A stretch of 64,000 nt of DNA, taken from assembly GCA_963784175.1 (NCBI GenBank), contig CAWAQJ010000004.1:1-64000 (forward strand), in the 5' to 3' direction. The notes beneath the pieces were generated by a model. The model did no database searches and was not told the origin of the DNA. It saw nothing but the letters and a program-made list of their open reading frames with translations. Positions 1-16,956 of this stretch are shown piece by piece (the first letter of the stretch is position 1; each line of letters starts with the position of its first letter). The position numbers and the translations under genes were made by a program. The DNA is from JAIBJN01 sp963784175 (GTDB lineage Bacteria > Actinomycetota > Thermoleophilia > Gaiellales > Gaiellaceae).

Positions 1-1
1 G

Positions 2-4228
<4,227 letters not shown>

Positions 4229-4253
4229 AGAACGTTCCACAGCAGTGGCTCAA

Positions 4254-4284
4254 GGGGGCGCCGAAAGGCGCCCTCTGTCTTATT
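4254..4284 (+). terminator. Intrinsic terminator after rpoC
   Basis: GGGCGCC (4256-4262), loop GAAA, GGCGCCC (4267-4273), a perfect 7-bp stem capped by a GNRA tetraloop, followed by the U-rich tail TCTGTCTTATT. It lies 26 nt after the rpoC stop and should end the rpoBC transcript. It also argues that the next gene does not begin at the upstream GTG (4245), which would place the hairpin inside its coding sequence. Confidence 0.9.
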
Positions 4285-4295
4285 GTGGGGACGTC

Positions 4296-4832
4296 GTGAC
4301 CGCGATCCTCTGGCAGGCCGGCGACGGAGGCAGCGAGATCTGCGTGCTCGAGCGCGCGGGGCGCGGCTGGCGCCTGCGCGGGACCGTCCTGACCCACGAG
4401 GCGAAGGAGCCGATCGAGCTCCGCTATGCCGTGACCGTCGATGCCGCCTGGGTCACGCGGGACGTCGAGGTGCTGGTCGCGTTCGCCGGCGGCGACCTGC
4501 GAGAGCCGGTCGAGCTCGGGAACCTGTGGTCCGGCAAGGAGCGCCCGCCCGAGTACAAGGACTGCGCCGACGTGGATCTCAGCTTCACGCCGGCGACGAA
4601 CACGCTGCCGATCCGCCGGCTCGGGCTGGAGGTCGGCGAGGAGGCCGAGATCGCCGTCGCCTGGGTCGTCTGGCCGGAGCTCCGCTTCCAGCGAGCCGTC
4701 CAGAGCTATGCCCGGCTGGCGGAGGACCGCTACCGCTACACGCAGGGCGATTTCAAGGCCGACCTGACCGTTGACAAGGACGGGCTCGTGCTCGAGTACG
4801 AGGGTCTCTGGAAAGCAGTCGCAAAGGCCTGA
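4296..4832 (+). CDS. Putative glycolipid-binding family protein (DUF1089-like)
   Basis: 178-residue soluble protein with the signature of the putative glycolipid-binding family: a DLSFTPATNTLPIRRLGL stretch near residue 102-120, preceded by DAAWVTRDVEV and LGNLW. The function in this family is poorly established. I chose the GTG at 4296 because it sits behind GTGGGGAC and downstream of the rpoC terminator; an in-frame GTG at 4245 would run through that hairpin. It stands alone between rpoC and the diguanylate cyclase, so the context does not refine its role. Confidence 0.75.
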   Translation: MTAILWQAGDGGSEICVLERAGRGWRLRGTVLTHEAKEPIELRYAVTVDAAWVTRDVEVLVAFAGGDLREPVELGNLWSGKERPPEYKDCADVDLSFTPATNTLPIRRLGLEVGEEAEIAVAWVVWPELRFQRAVQSYARLAEDRYRYTQGDFKADLTVDKDGLVLEYEGLWKAVAKA

Positions 4833-5007
4833 CGGTTTTTCGCGCTCTTTGCGAGGACTTCCAGTGACATCCCTCAAAAGGGGTATCGCAGTCGCCGCAC
4901 GGCGAGGCGTAGACTGGCCTCCGGCGCGGCGTTGAGGGCGTCGCTACCTTGGCCGCAGGGCGAGGCGGCAGTTATCCACAGGATCCACAGCGAGGTGGGG
5001 AATACCG

Positions 5008-5183
5008 TGATTGGTCCCGACGAATCCCAGCGCGCGCACGCATCGGAGCAGGTGAATCCGACCCCTCCCGGTCACTTCCTCTCCGACCAGCTGGAGTCGG
5101 ACTGCGCCCGCTTCCTCGAAGACGTCCGCATGCTCGTCCGACGCCGCGAGCAGGACCTCGCGCGCGCCGGCGCCCGTCTCTAG
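5008..5183 (+). CDS. Small hypothetical protein
   Basis: 57-codon ORF starting GTG behind GAGGTGGGG, a plausible ribosome binding site. The C-terminal half (DQLESDCARFLEDVRMLVRRREQDL) looks helical and charged; no family is recognised. An in-frame start at 4932 would give 83 residues but has no clear binding site. It ends 18 nt before the convergent diguanylate cyclase. Upstream sequence contains a lone DnaA-box-like TTATCCACA at 4972-4980. Moderately likely to be real. Confidence 0.5.
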
Positions 5184-5201
5184 CCTGCGGCGTCCTCCCG
5201 G

Positions 5202-6377
5202 CTAGTACGCGCTCGAGCCGTCCGCCTTGCGGACCTGGCCCTTGCCGCCTTCCTTCGCCTGGTAGAGGGCCTCGTCGGCGCGCTCGAAGAGCGAGATGGC
5301 GTCGTCCTCGGGCCTGAGCTCGGCGATCCCAGCCGAGATGCGCACGTTCTCGGCCGGGCCGGCCGATCCCGAGCCGATCGCGAACTGGATCCGCTGGTAG
5401 AGCTGCTCGGCGTCCCGACCGCCGGCCTCGGGGAGGATGACCGCGAACTCGTCGCCGCCGACGCGGCAGGCGATGTCCGCCCGCCGGACGGCCGTGAGCA
5501 GCCGCTCGGCGACGGCCGCGAGCACGGCGTCGCCGCCGAGATGGCCGAGCCTGTCGTTGGTCTCCTTGAAGTCGTCGATATCGAGGATCACGAGGGCGAG
5601 ACGGCGCTCGTACCGGTGCGCCCGAGCGGCCTCGCGTGCCAGCGTCTCGTGGAAGTAGCGGCGGTTGTGCAGCGACGTGAGCCCGTCCACGTCCGCGAGC
5701 TGGCGCGCCAGGCGGAACTTCTGGGCATTGCAGATCGCGGGCGCGCTCGTCCGGGCGAGCTCCTCGAGCGCCCCGATGACGCCGTCCTCGGGCACCTGGT
5801 CAGTCCCGCGCCAGAAGACGGCGAGCGTTCCGATGACGCCGACGTTGTCCTCGCGTAGGGGGACGGAGACCCCGCCGCTGATCAGCGCGCCGCTCCCGTC
5901 CTCCTCGGGCCCCTCGTCGGGGTCGTAGCGATAGCTGATGCGCACGGCGCGGGCCCCGCCCGAGGGCGAGGTCGTGACCGGCTGGCGCGACGCCTCGCCC
6001 GCCGACATGCCGAACGTGGCCACGAGCGGCTCCTCCTCGTCCTGGCGCACGACCGCCATGGCCGCGTCGACACCGGCCGCGTCCGTGGCGGCTGTGAGGG
6101 TGCGCTCGAGGACCGAGTCCAGCTCGATCGTCGCCGCGATCTCCGCGAGCTGCCGGGAGCGCCTGGTCTCCTCGCGCGCGTCCACGAGGGCGAGCGAGGC
6201 CTCGTCCGGCACAGCGCGGAGGGCGGGCGTTCCCGCTCCCTGAGCGGGCTTGGCGCCGTTCACCTTCCCGCGACGGACGACATAGGTCAGGAGCGCGGCG
6301 GAGGCGGCCAGAGCGAGAACGGCCGCGCCGATGGCGAAGCCGACGGCGATCCAGGTGGCGGTGTCGGCAAGAGGCAT
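5202..6377 (-). CDS. Membrane-anchored GAF-GGDEF diguanylate cyclase
   Basis: Predicted to make cyclic di-GMP from two GTP. From the ATG at 6377 (391 residues): one transmembrane helix at about 7-33, a GAF-like sensor region at about 75-215, and a GGDEF domain with intact CRVGGDEFAV (motif at about 307-311). RRAD five residues before GGDEF fits the product-inhibition I-site (RxxD). No EAL domain is present. In-frame codons reach 6458, but the ATG at 6377 has GTGGGACG upstream and gives a sensible N-terminus. Divergent from the rpsL operon; the 227-bp gap holds an inverted repeat. Confidence 0.9.
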   Translation of the reverse strand: MPLADTATWIAVGFAIGAAVLALAASAALLTYVVRRGKVNGAKPAQGAGTPALRAVPDEASLALVDAREETRRSRQLAEIAATIELDSVLERTLTAATDAAGVDAAMAVVRQDEEEPLVATFGMSAGEASRQPVTTSPSGGARAVRISYRYDPDEGPEEDGSGALISGGVSVPLREDNVGVIGTLAVFWRGTDQVPEDGVIGALEELARTSAPAICNAQKFRLARQLADVDGLTSLHNRRYFHETLAREAARAHRYERRLALVILDIDDFKETNDRLGHLGGDAVLAAVAERLLTAVRRADIACRVGGDEFAVILPEAGGRDAEQLYQRIQFAIGSGSAGPAENVRISAGIAELRPEDDAISLFERADEALYQAKEGGKGQVRKADGSSAY

Positions 6378-6461
6378 GGCGGGTCGTCCCACGTGTGCCG
6401 CTGTCGCGGGGCGCATCATGACGATATGCCGTCCGTTCCGCGAGTCACAATCCCCCAAAGT

Positions 6462-6556
6462 CCAGGCTTGCGAAGCCTGGCGACAAGGGCTTTCAAGCTG
6501 CTACGATGCCGCGAGGTTCGGCATGGGCCTAGCCCCGTGTCGGCCTTTTGTTGCGT
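6462..6556 (+). promoter_or_regulatory. rpsL operon promoter/leader with inverted repeat
   Basis: In the gap between the divergent cyclase and rpsL. CCAGGCTT-GCG-AAGCCTGG (6462-6480) is a perfect 8-bp inverted repeat. Downstream, TACGAT (6502-6507) is a good -10 candidate, with a weak -35 (TGGCGA) 18 bp upstream beginning inside the repeat. The presumptive leader has a 6-bp hairpin CATGGG/CCCGTG (6522-6539) and then TTTTG, resembling a weak attenuator. The rest of the 6378-6604 gap shows nothing coding. Confidence 0.45.
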
Positions 6557-6604
6557 CTGGAAGCCGTCCAGGCACACCTCGGAAAGTCAAAGGATTCAAG
6601 CCGC

Positions 6605-6976
6605 GTGCCAACCGTGAACCAGCTCGTGCGGAAGGGTCGCAAGACCCCTCCGACCAAGGTGAAGACTCCCGCCCTTCGTGGGGCCCCGCAGAAGCGGGGG
6701 GTCTGCACGCGCGTGTACACGACCACGCCCAAGAAGCCGAACTCCGCGCTGCGCAAGGTCGCGCGCGTGCGCCTGACCAACCAGATGGAGGTCGGCGCGT
6801 ACATCCCGGGCGAGGGCCACAACCTGCAGGAGCACTCGGTCGTCCTCATCCGCGGCGGCCGCGTCAAGGACCTGCCGGGCTTCCGCTACAAGGTGATTCG
6901 CGCTGCGCTCGACGCCGGCGGCGTCTCCGAGCGGCGCCAGGCGCGCTCCAAGTACGGCGCCAAGAAGGGCTCGTAA
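6605..6976 (+). CDS. rpsL: 30S ribosomal protein S12
   Basis: Decoding-site protein of the small subunit, 123 residues, normal length. It contains PQKRGVCTRVYTTTPKKPNSALRKVARVR and GGRVKDLPGFRYK conserved blocks. The two lysines mutated in streptomycin resistance (in KKPNS and in RVKDLPG) are both wild type. Start is the GTG giving VPTVNQLVRKGR, behind AAAGGA. First gene of the str block; its stop overlaps the rpsG start (TAATG). Confidence 0.97.
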   Translation: MPTVNQLVRKGRKTPPTKVKTPALRGAPQKRGVCTRVYTTTPKKPNSALRKVARVRLTNQMEVGAYIPGEGHNLQEHSVVLIRGGRVKDLPGFRYKVIRAALDAGGVSERRQARSKYGAKKGS

Positions 6977-7446
6977 TGCCGCGCCGTGCTGAGATTCCGG
7001 TCCGCGAGCTCGTCGCCGACCCGCTGTACAGCTCGAAGCTCGTCTCGCAGATCGTCAACAAGGTCATGGTCCGCGGCAAGAAGTCGACGGCCGAGCTGAT
7101 CGTCTACTCCGCTCTGGAGAAGGTCGGCGAGCGCACCGGCAAGCCGCCGGTCGAGGTGCTCGAGCAGGCGATCAAGACGGTGACCCCCGTCCTCGAGGTG
7201 CGCTCCCGCCGCGTCGGCGGCGCGAACTACCAGGTGCCCGTCGAGGTGCCGCAGCGCCGTGCGCGCACGCTCGCCGTGCGCTGGCTCGTCGGCTACGCCC
7301 GCGAGCGCCGCGAGAAGCACATGGACGAGAAGCTCGCCAACGAGATCATGGATGCGCTCAACCAGCAGGGCGGCGCGTTCAAGCGCAAGGACGACCTCTA
7401 CCGAATGGCGCAGGCCAACAAGGCCTTCGCGCACTACAGGTGGTAG
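6976..7446 (+). CDS. rpsG: 30S ribosomal protein S7
   Basis: Primary 16S rRNA head binder, 156 residues, usual length. It begins MPRRAEIPVRELVADPLYSSKLV and carries the RRVGGANYQVPVEV beta-hairpin region and the RREKHMDEKLANEI helix. The start overlaps the rpsL stop by one base and the gene ends just before fusA, consistent with the str operon order S12-S7-EF-G-EF-Tu. Confidence 0.97.
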   Translation: MPRRAEIPVRELVADPLYSSKLVSQIVNKVMVRGKKSTAELIVYSALEKVGERTGKPPVEVLEQAIKTVTPVLEVRSRRVGGANYQVPVEVPQRRARTLAVRWLVGYARERREKHMDEKLANEIMDALNQQGGAFKRKDDLYRMAQANKAFAHYRW

Positions 7447-7448
7447 CG

Positions 7449-9548
<2,100 letters not shown>

Positions 9549-9568
9549 GAACACCACCGGAGGAGCTG

Positions 9569-10759
<1,191 letters not shown>

Positions 10760-10775
10760 GGATCGGAGTAGCCGC

Positions 10776-11084
10776 TTGCCGCAGCAGAAGATCCGCATCC
10801 GTCTGAAGGGGTACGACCACACCCAGCTCGACCGGTCGGCGTTGTCGATCGTCGAGACGGCGCAACGCACCGGCGCGACCGTGACCGGGCCGGTGCCCCT
10901 GCCCACCGAGAAGAACGTCTACACGGTGATCCGGAGCCCGTTCAAGGACAAGGACTCCCGTGAGCACTTCGAGGTGCGCACCCACAAGCGCCTGATCGAC
11001 ATCCACTCGCCTACCCCGAAGACGGTCGACTCGCTCATGCGGCTCGATCTGCCGGCAGGCGTCGACATCGAGATCAAGCTCTGA
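10776..11084 (+). CDS. rpsJ: 30S ribosomal protein S10
   Basis: 102 residues, normal length; also the NusB partner in antitermination. The TTG at 10776 gives LPQQKIRIRLKGYDHTQLD, exactly the conserved N-terminus, behind GATCGGAG; upstream in-frame codons lie inside tuf. Conserved GPVPLPTEKNVYTVIRSP and REHFEVRTHKRLIDI blocks are present. Begins the S10 operon. Confidence 0.96.
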   Translation: MPQQKIRIRLKGYDHTQLDRSALSIVETAQRTGATVTGPVPLPTEKNVYTVIRSPFKDKDSREHFEVRTHKRLIDIHSPTPKTVDSLMRLDLPAGVDIEIKL

Positions 11085-11085
11085 G

Positions 11086-11706
11086 ATGAAGGGCATCATC
11101 GGAAAGAAGCTCGGCATGACCCAGGTCTTCGACGAGGAGACCGGTCGGCTGACGCCCGTGACCGTGATCGAGGCGGGGCCCTGCCCCGTCGTCGCGGTGC
11201 GGACCTCCGAGAACGACGGCTACGACGCCGTCCAGCTCGCGTTCGACGAGGTGGCCGAGCGAAAGCTGACGAAGCCGGAGCTCGGGCATCTCACCAAGCA
11301 CGGGGTCGGGCCGCACCGGAAGCTCGTCGAGATCCGGGGGACGAGCGAGCTCGTCCCGGGCGAGACCGTCACGGTCGAGACCTTCGAGCCCGGCGAGAAG
11401 GTCAAGGTCACGGGGATCTCGATCGGCAAGGGCTTCCAGGGCACGATCAAGCGGCACAACTTCAGCCGCGGCCCGGTCTCGCACGGCTCGCACAACGTGC
11501 GCAAGCCGGGCTCGATCGGCGCCTCGGCGACGCCCTCGCGCGTGTTCAAGGGCATGAAGATGGCCGGCCAGATGGGCAACGAGACGGTGACCCAGGTCGG
11601 GCTCACCGTCGTCGACCGCGACGTCGAGCAGAACCTGCTCCTCGTCAAGGGAGCCGTTCCCGGCCACCGCAACTCGGTGGTCGTGGTCAGGGAGGACATC
11701 CGCTGA
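11086..11706 (+). CDS. rplC: 50S ribosomal protein L3
   Basis: 206 residues. MKGIIGKKLGMTQVFDEETG start, FQGTIKRHNFSRGPVSHGSH central loop (the extension reaching toward the peptidyl-transferase centre) and GRVFKGMKMAGQ-like C-terminal block (here SRVFKGMKMAGQMGNE). Starts 1 nt after the rpsJ stop and overlaps rplD by one base. Confidence 0.97.
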   Translation: MKGIIGKKLGMTQVFDEETGRLTPVTVIEAGPCPVVAVRTSENDGYDAVQLAFDEVAERKLTKPELGHLTKHGVGPHRKLVEIRGTSELVPGETVTVETFEPGEKVKVTGISIGKGFQGTIKRHNFSRGPVSHGSHNVRKPGSIGASATPSRVFKGMKMAGQMGNETVTQVGLTVVDRDVEQNLLLVKGAVPGHRNSVVVVREDIR

Positions 11707-12338
11707 TGGCCGCCCCGAAGGCACCGGTGCTCGACATGTCGGGCAAGAAGGCCAAGGACGTCACCCTCGTCGAGGCGGTCTTCGCCGCCGAGGTGAAGCC
11801 GCACCTCGTCCACGAGGTCGTACGGTCCGAGTCGGCTGCGGCACGCGCGGGGACCCACGCCGCCAAGAGCCGCGCGCTCGTGTCGGGCGGACGCTCCAAG
11901 CCGTGGCGCCAGAAGGGCACGGGCCGCGCGCGGGCCGGCTCGACCAGGGCGCCGCAGTGGACGGGCGGCGGCGTTGCGTTCGCCAAGCAGCCGCGCGGCT
12001 TCGATCTGAAGGTCAACCGCAAGGCCAGGCGCTCGGCCTTCCGCTCGGCGCTCTCCTACCACGCGTCGAAGGGCTCGCTCGCCGCGATCGACGCCGGCGG
12101 GTTCGACGAGCCGTCGACCCGGTCGGCCGCCGACTTCCTCAGCGCCTGGGGCGCCGACCTGCCGCTGCTGGTCGTCGTGCTGCCCGAGGAGGAGAACGTG
12201 ATCAAGAGCTTTCGCAACCTCGACCGGACGCTCGTCCTCGAGCCGTCCGAGCTGGAGGTCGGAGCCCTGGTCTGGGCCCGCACCGTCCTCGCCACCGAGG
12301 GCGCGCTCGAAAAGGTTCAGGAGGCGATGTCCAAGTGA
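11706..12338 (+). CDS. rplD: 50S ribosomal protein L4
   Basis: 210 residues. It carries the exit-tunnel loop region SKPWRQKGTGRARAGSTRAP and the GVAFAKQPRGF block. L4 represses the S10 operon in enterobacteria; whether it does so here is not visible. One-base overlap with rplC (TGATG) and four-base overlap with rplW (GTGA). Confidence 0.96.
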   Translation: MAAPKAPVLDMSGKKAKDVTLVEAVFAAEVKPHLVHEVVRSESAAARAGTHAAKSRALVSGGRSKPWRQKGTGRARAGSTRAPQWTGGGVAFAKQPRGFDLKVNRKARRSAFRSALSYHASKGSLAAIDAGGFDEPSTRSAADFLSAWGADLPLLVVVLPEEENVIKSFRNLDRTLVLEPSELEVGALVWARTVLATEGALEKVQEAMSK

Positions 12339-12631
12339 GCCTCGACCCGCGCCAGGTCATCCTCGCTCCGGTCGTCTCGGAGAAGAGCTACAGCCTCATC
12401 GAGGACAACAAGTACTCCTTCAAGGTCCACTCGCGGGCGCACAAGACGCAGATCCGTCAGGCCGTCGAGGAGCTCTTCGACGTGAAGGTGGTCGGCGTCA
12501 ACATCATCAAGGTGCGACCGAAGCCGAAGCGCCGCGGCTGGAGCAAGGGCACCAAGCCCGGCTGGAAGAAGGCCATCGTCCAGCTGCGCGCCGGCGACCG
12601 CATCGAGATCTTCGAGGGGGCGGCCGTCTAA
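12335..12631 (+). CDS. rplW: 50S ribosomal protein L23
   Basis: 98 residues, normal size; sits at the tunnel exit and docks trigger factor and SRP. GTG start overlapping the rplD stop gives SLDPRQVILAPVVSEKSY. The RAHKTQIRQAVEELFDVKV block is typical. A longer upstream in-frame ORF exists but is an rplD shadow. Confidence 0.95.
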   Translation: MSLDPRQVILAPVVSEKSYSLIEDNKYSFKVHSRAHKTQIRQAVEELFDVKVVGVNIIKVRPKPKRRGWSKGTKPGWKKAIVQLRAGDRIEIFEGAAV

Positions 12632-13473
12632 TGGCCCTCCGCAAGTACAAGCCCACGTCGCCCGGCCGCCGGTTCCGCTCGGTCTCCACGTTCGAGGAGA
12701 TCACGAAGACCGAGCCGGAGAAGAGCCTGCTCGAGCCCGTGAAGCGCAACGGCGGCCGCAACAACCAGGGCCGCATCACGACGCGCCACCAGGGCGGCGG
12801 GCACAAGCGGCGCTACCGCATCGTCGACTTCAAGCGGCGCAAGGACGGCGTCCCGGCCAAGGTGGCCGCGATCGAGTACGACCCGAACCGCTCCGCGCGC
12901 ATCGCGCTCCTGCACTACGCAGACGGGGCGAAGGCGTACATCCTCGCGCCCGCCGGCCTCCGCGTCGGCCAGCAGGTCGAGTCGGGGCCCAACGCCGACA
13001 TCAAGCCCGGCAACGCGCTCCCGCTCACCAACATCCCGACCGGCACGCTCGTGCACAACGTCGAGCTCAAGCCCGGCCGCGGCGGCCAGATGGCCCGCAG
13101 CGCCGGCTCCGGTATCCAGCTTGTCGCCAAGGACGAGGGCTACGGCGTCTTGCGCCTGCCCTCCGGCGAGATGCGCCGGGTGCCGCTCACGTGCCGCGCG
13201 ACCGTCGGCCAGGTCGGGAACACGGACCACGAGAACATCTCCAGCGGCAAGGCGGGCCGGAGCCGGTGGCTCGGCAAGCGCCCGACCGTCCGCGGCTCGG
13301 CCATGAACCCCGTCGACCATCCGCACGGCGGCGGCGAGGGCAAGTCGAAGGGCGGCCGCCACCCGGTCACGCCGTGGGGCGTGCCGACGCTCGGCAAGCG
13401 CACGCGCCGCAAGCACAAGGAATCGAACAAGTTGATCGTCCGCGGCCGCCGCCGCGGGAAGGAGAGGCGCTAG
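12631..13473 (+). CDS. rplB: 50S ribosomal protein L2
   Basis: 280 residues, full length. GRNNQGRITTRHQGGGHKRRYR and the C-terminal NPVDHPHGGGEGKSKGGRHP block, which contains the conserved His near the peptidyl-transferase centre. One-base overlap with rplW; rpsS starts on the next base after the stop. Confidence 0.98.
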   Translation: MALRKYKPTSPGRRFRSVSTFEEITKTEPEKSLLEPVKRNGGRNNQGRITTRHQGGGHKRRYRIVDFKRRKDGVPAKVAAIEYDPNRSARIALLHYADGAKAYILAPAGLRVGQQVESGPNADIKPGNALPLTNIPTGTLVHNVELKPGRGGQMARSAGSGIQLVAKDEGYGVLRLPSGEMRRVPLTCRATVGQVGNTDHENISSGKAGRSRWLGKRPTVRGSAMNPVDHPHGGGEGKSKGGRHPVTPWGVPTLGKRTRRKHKESNKLIVRGRRRGKERR

Positions 13474-13758
13474 GTGTCCAGGTCTTCCAAGAAGGGGCCT
13501 TTCGTGGAGGAGAGGCTCTTCAACCGCATCGAGAAGATGAACGAGACGGGCGAGAAGCGACCCGTGCGCACGTGGTCGCGCACGTCGACCGTGTTCCCCG
13601 AGATGGTCGGGCACACGATCGCCGTGCACAACGGCAAGGCGCACATGCCCGTGTTCGTCACCGAGTCCATGGTCGGGCACAAGCTCGGCGAGTTCGCGCC
13701 GACGCGGATGTTCCGCGGCCACTCTGGCGATCGCAAGACGGAGGTCAAGCGCAAGTAA
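13474..13758 (+). CDS. rpsS: 30S ribosomal protein S19
   Basis: 94 residues. GTG start gives SRSSKKGPFVEERLFNRIEK; the VPEMVGHTI-type block (FPEMVGHTIAVHNGKAHMP) and KLGEFAPTRMFRGHSGDRK are present. Lies between rplB and rplV with no spacer (TAATG overlap with rplV). Confidence 0.97.
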   Translation: MSRSSKKGPFVEERLFNRIEKMNETGEKRPVRTWSRTSTVFPEMVGHTIAVHNGKAHMPVFVTESMVGHKLGEFAPTRMFRGHSGDRKTEVKRK

Positions 13759-14482
13759 TGGCTGCGGCCGAGACACGCTCCGAGGTCCGCGCCGAGGCGC
13801 GCTACGTGCGCGCCGCGCCCCGCAAGGCGCAGCTGGTCGTCGACCAGATCCGCGGCCGCTCCGTGCCCGAGGCGCGGACGATCCTCGCGTTCATGACGCG
13901 CGACGCCGCGCGCGACGTCGCCAAGGTCCTGAACTCGGCGGCGGCGAACGCCGAGGCGAACCACGGCCTCGACTCCGACGAGATGGTTGTCGCGGTCGCC
14001 TTCGTGGGCGAAGGCCCGACGCTCAAGCGCTGGCGCCCCCGCGCGCGCGGCCGCGTGGGCCGGATTCACAAGCGGACCTCCCACATCACCCTCGGCCTCT
14101 CGCTTCCGACGGGAGCCGAGCTGCCCGCGCCGATCGAGCGCCCGGCCCCGGTCACCCTGACCGAGGAGCCGGAGCCGATCGTCGTCGACGACGCGACCGG
14201 AGAGGTCATCGCCGGCGAGGCGCCGGTCGAGGAGGCGCCGGCCGAGGAGAAGCCGAAGCGCGCGCCGCGGAAGAAGAAGACCGAGGAGGCGCCCGAGGCC
14301 GAGGCTGCGGTTGCCACGGAGCCCGCCGAGGAAGCCGAGGAGAAGCCGAAGCCGAAGCGCACGCGCGCCGCCAAGCCGAAGGCCGAGGACGAGACGGCGG
14401 AGAAGCCGAAGGCTCCCGCCAAGCCCAGGGCATCCCGCAAGAAGACCGAGACGACAGAGACCGACGAGGGGAGCGACACCTA

Positions 14483-14483
<1 letters not shown>
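13758..14483 (+). CDS. rplV: 50S ribosomal protein L22 with long C-terminal tail
   Basis: 241 residues, about twice the usual size. Residues 1-120 are a normal L22: RYVRAAPRKAQLVVDQIRGR, FMTRDAARDVAKVLNSAAAN and the tunnel hairpin PTLKRWRPRARGRVGRIHKR. Residues 121-241 are a low-complexity tail alternating Glu/Ala/Pro with Lys/Arg patches (KPKRAPRKKKTEEAPE). The reading frame continues directly into the rpsC junction (TAGTG), so the tail is not a frameshift artefact. Similar tails occur on neighbouring S3, S17, S5 and L15. Confidence 0.95.
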
Positions 14484-15498
<1,015 letters not shown>

Positions 15499-15499
<1 letters not shown>

Positions 15500-15924
15500 T
15501 GCTGATGCCGCGCAAGACGAAGTTCCGCAAGCAGCACCGCGGGCGTCGTCGCGGCACCGCGAAGGGCCAGCAGCAGGTCAACTTCGGAGACTTCGGGCTC
15601 AAGGCCCTCGAGCCGGCGTGGATCACCAACCGCCAGATCGAGGCGGCCCGTATCGCCATGACCCGTCATATCAAGCGTGGCGGCAAGGTGTGGATCAACG
15701 TCTTCCCCGACAAGCCGGTGACGCAGAAGCCGGCCGAGACGCGCATGGGCTCCGGGAAGGGCTCGCCCGAGCACTGGGTGGCCGTCGTCAAGCCCGGCCG
15801 CGTCATGTTCGAGCTGTCCGGGGTGCCGGAGCCGCTCGCGCGCGACGCCATGCGGCTCGCGGCGATGAAGCTCCCCGTGAAGACCAAGTTCGTGAAACGG
15901 GAGGCTGATCTCTTTGAGGGCTAG
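15499..15924 (+). CDS. rplP: 50S ribosomal protein L16
   Basis: 141 residues. MLMPRKTKFRKQHRGR start, ITNRQIEAARIAMTRHIKRG and RMGSGKGSPEHWVAVVKPGR conserved blocks, all in order. Start overlaps the rpsC stop (TGATG). The end overlaps rpmC by 11 nt. Confidence 0.97.
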
Positions 15925-16117
15925 AGATATCAGGGACATGTCGGACGAGGAGCTCGTGAGGCGCCTCGCCGAGGGCAGGGAGAACCTGTTCAACCTTCGC
16001 TTTCAGATGGCGACGGGCGCGCTCGACAACAGCGCGCGCCTCTCGCTTGCAAAGCGTGACATCGCCCGGATCCTGACGGTCCAGGCGGAACGCAAGAACT
16101 CGTTGGAGAGAAGGTAG
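15914..16117 (+). CDS. rpmC: 50S ribosomal protein L29
   Basis: 67 residues, normal. MRARDIRDMSDEELVRRLAE and the ENLFNLRFQMATGALDNSAR helix are diagnostic. TTG start inside the end of rplP, preceded by GGGAGG (15899-15904, spacing 9), so translation is likely coupled. rpsQ begins on the next base after the stop. Confidence 0.94.
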   Translation: MRARDIRDMSDEELVRRLAEGRENLFNLRFQMATGALDNSARLSLAKRDIARILTVQAERKNSLERR

Positions 16118-16954
16118 ATGGCTAGACCGAGGAAGAAGGACGAGGAGACCAAGGAGCAGGTCGAGGAGACCCCGGCAGAAGAGCCGGAGGCCGAGGCGAC
16201 CCCCGCAGCCGAGGACGAGGCTCCTGCAGAGGAGCCCGAAGCCGAGGCCGCTCCCGAAGAGACAGCCGAGGAGGCGCCCGCCGAGGAGCCTGCTCCCGAG
16301 CCGGTGGCCGAAGAGGCGCCGGCCGACGAGCCGGTCGCCGAGGAGGAGCCTGCTGCCGAGGCCGAGGAGCCCGCTCCCGAGGAGCCGGCCGCCGAGGCGG
16401 ACGAGCCCGAGCCCGAGGCCGCCGCCGAGGAGGCGCCCGCCGAGGAGCCTGCTCCCGAGGAGCCTGCGGCGGAAGCCGAAGAGCCTGCAGCCGAGGCCGA
16501 AGAGCCCGCTGCCGAAGCCGAGCCCGCCGCCGAAGAGGCGCCGGCCGCCGAGCCCGCAGCCGAGGCTCCGCCCGCCCCTGTCGCCGAGCCCAAGAGGAAG
16601 CGGAAGCGCGTCTCGCGCTCCGAGCGCCGCAAGCGCTCGAAGCCCGCGCGCGAGAAGCCGTCCCAGCGCAAGCCGATCGTGCGCCTGCCGAAGCCCGAGC
16701 ACGCCCGAGGGACGCGCAAGGAGCGCCGCGGCATCGTCGTCTCGGCGGCGATGGACAAGACGATCGTCGTCCGCGTCGACACGGTGAAGCCGCACCCCGT
16801 CTACAAGAAGATCGTCAAGCGCTCGACCAAGCTCCACGCCCACGACGAGGCCAACGTGGCCAAGCTCGGGGACGTGGTGCGCCTGATCGAGTCGCGCCCG
16901 ATCTCCAAGACCAAGTCCTGGCGTCTCGCCGAAGTCCTGGAAGAGGCCAAGTAG
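16118..16954 (+). CDS. rpsQ: 30S ribosomal protein S17 with a ~195-residue acidic N-terminal extension
   Basis: 278 residues, about three times the family norm. Only the last 80 or so are S17: RKERRGIVVSAAMDKTIVV, KRSTKLHAHDEANVAKLGD and the ISKTKSWRLAEV end. Residues about 8-158 are an almost pure Ala/Glu/Pro repeat (units like AEEPAAEA, EEAPAEEPAPE); about 159-196 are strongly basic (PKRKRKRVSRSERRKRSKP). The ATG at 16118 sits just after rpmC behind GGAGAGAAGG, and no better internal start with a binding site is evident, so the extension is probably translated. Confidence 0.93.
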   Translation: MARPRKKDEETKEQVEETPAEEPEAEATPAAEDEAPAEEPEAEAAPEETAEEAPAEEPAPEPVAEEAPADEPVAEEEPAAEAEEPAPEEPAAEADEPEPEAAAEEAPAEEPAPEEPAAEAEEPAAEAEEPAAEAEPAAEEAPAAEPAAEAPPAPVAEPKRKRKRVSRSERRKRSKPAREKPSQRKPIVRLPKPEHARGTRKERRGIVVSAAMDKTIVVRVDTVKPHPVYKKIVKRSTKLHAHDEANVAKLGDVVRLIESRPISKTKSWRLAEVLEEAK

Positions 16955-16956
16955 CC

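Noticed and set aside
4972..4998. Replication origin suggested by TTATCCACA and a nearby GGATCCACA
   Set aside because: A single DnaA box with no AT-rich region and no dnaA, dnaN or rpmH in the window.
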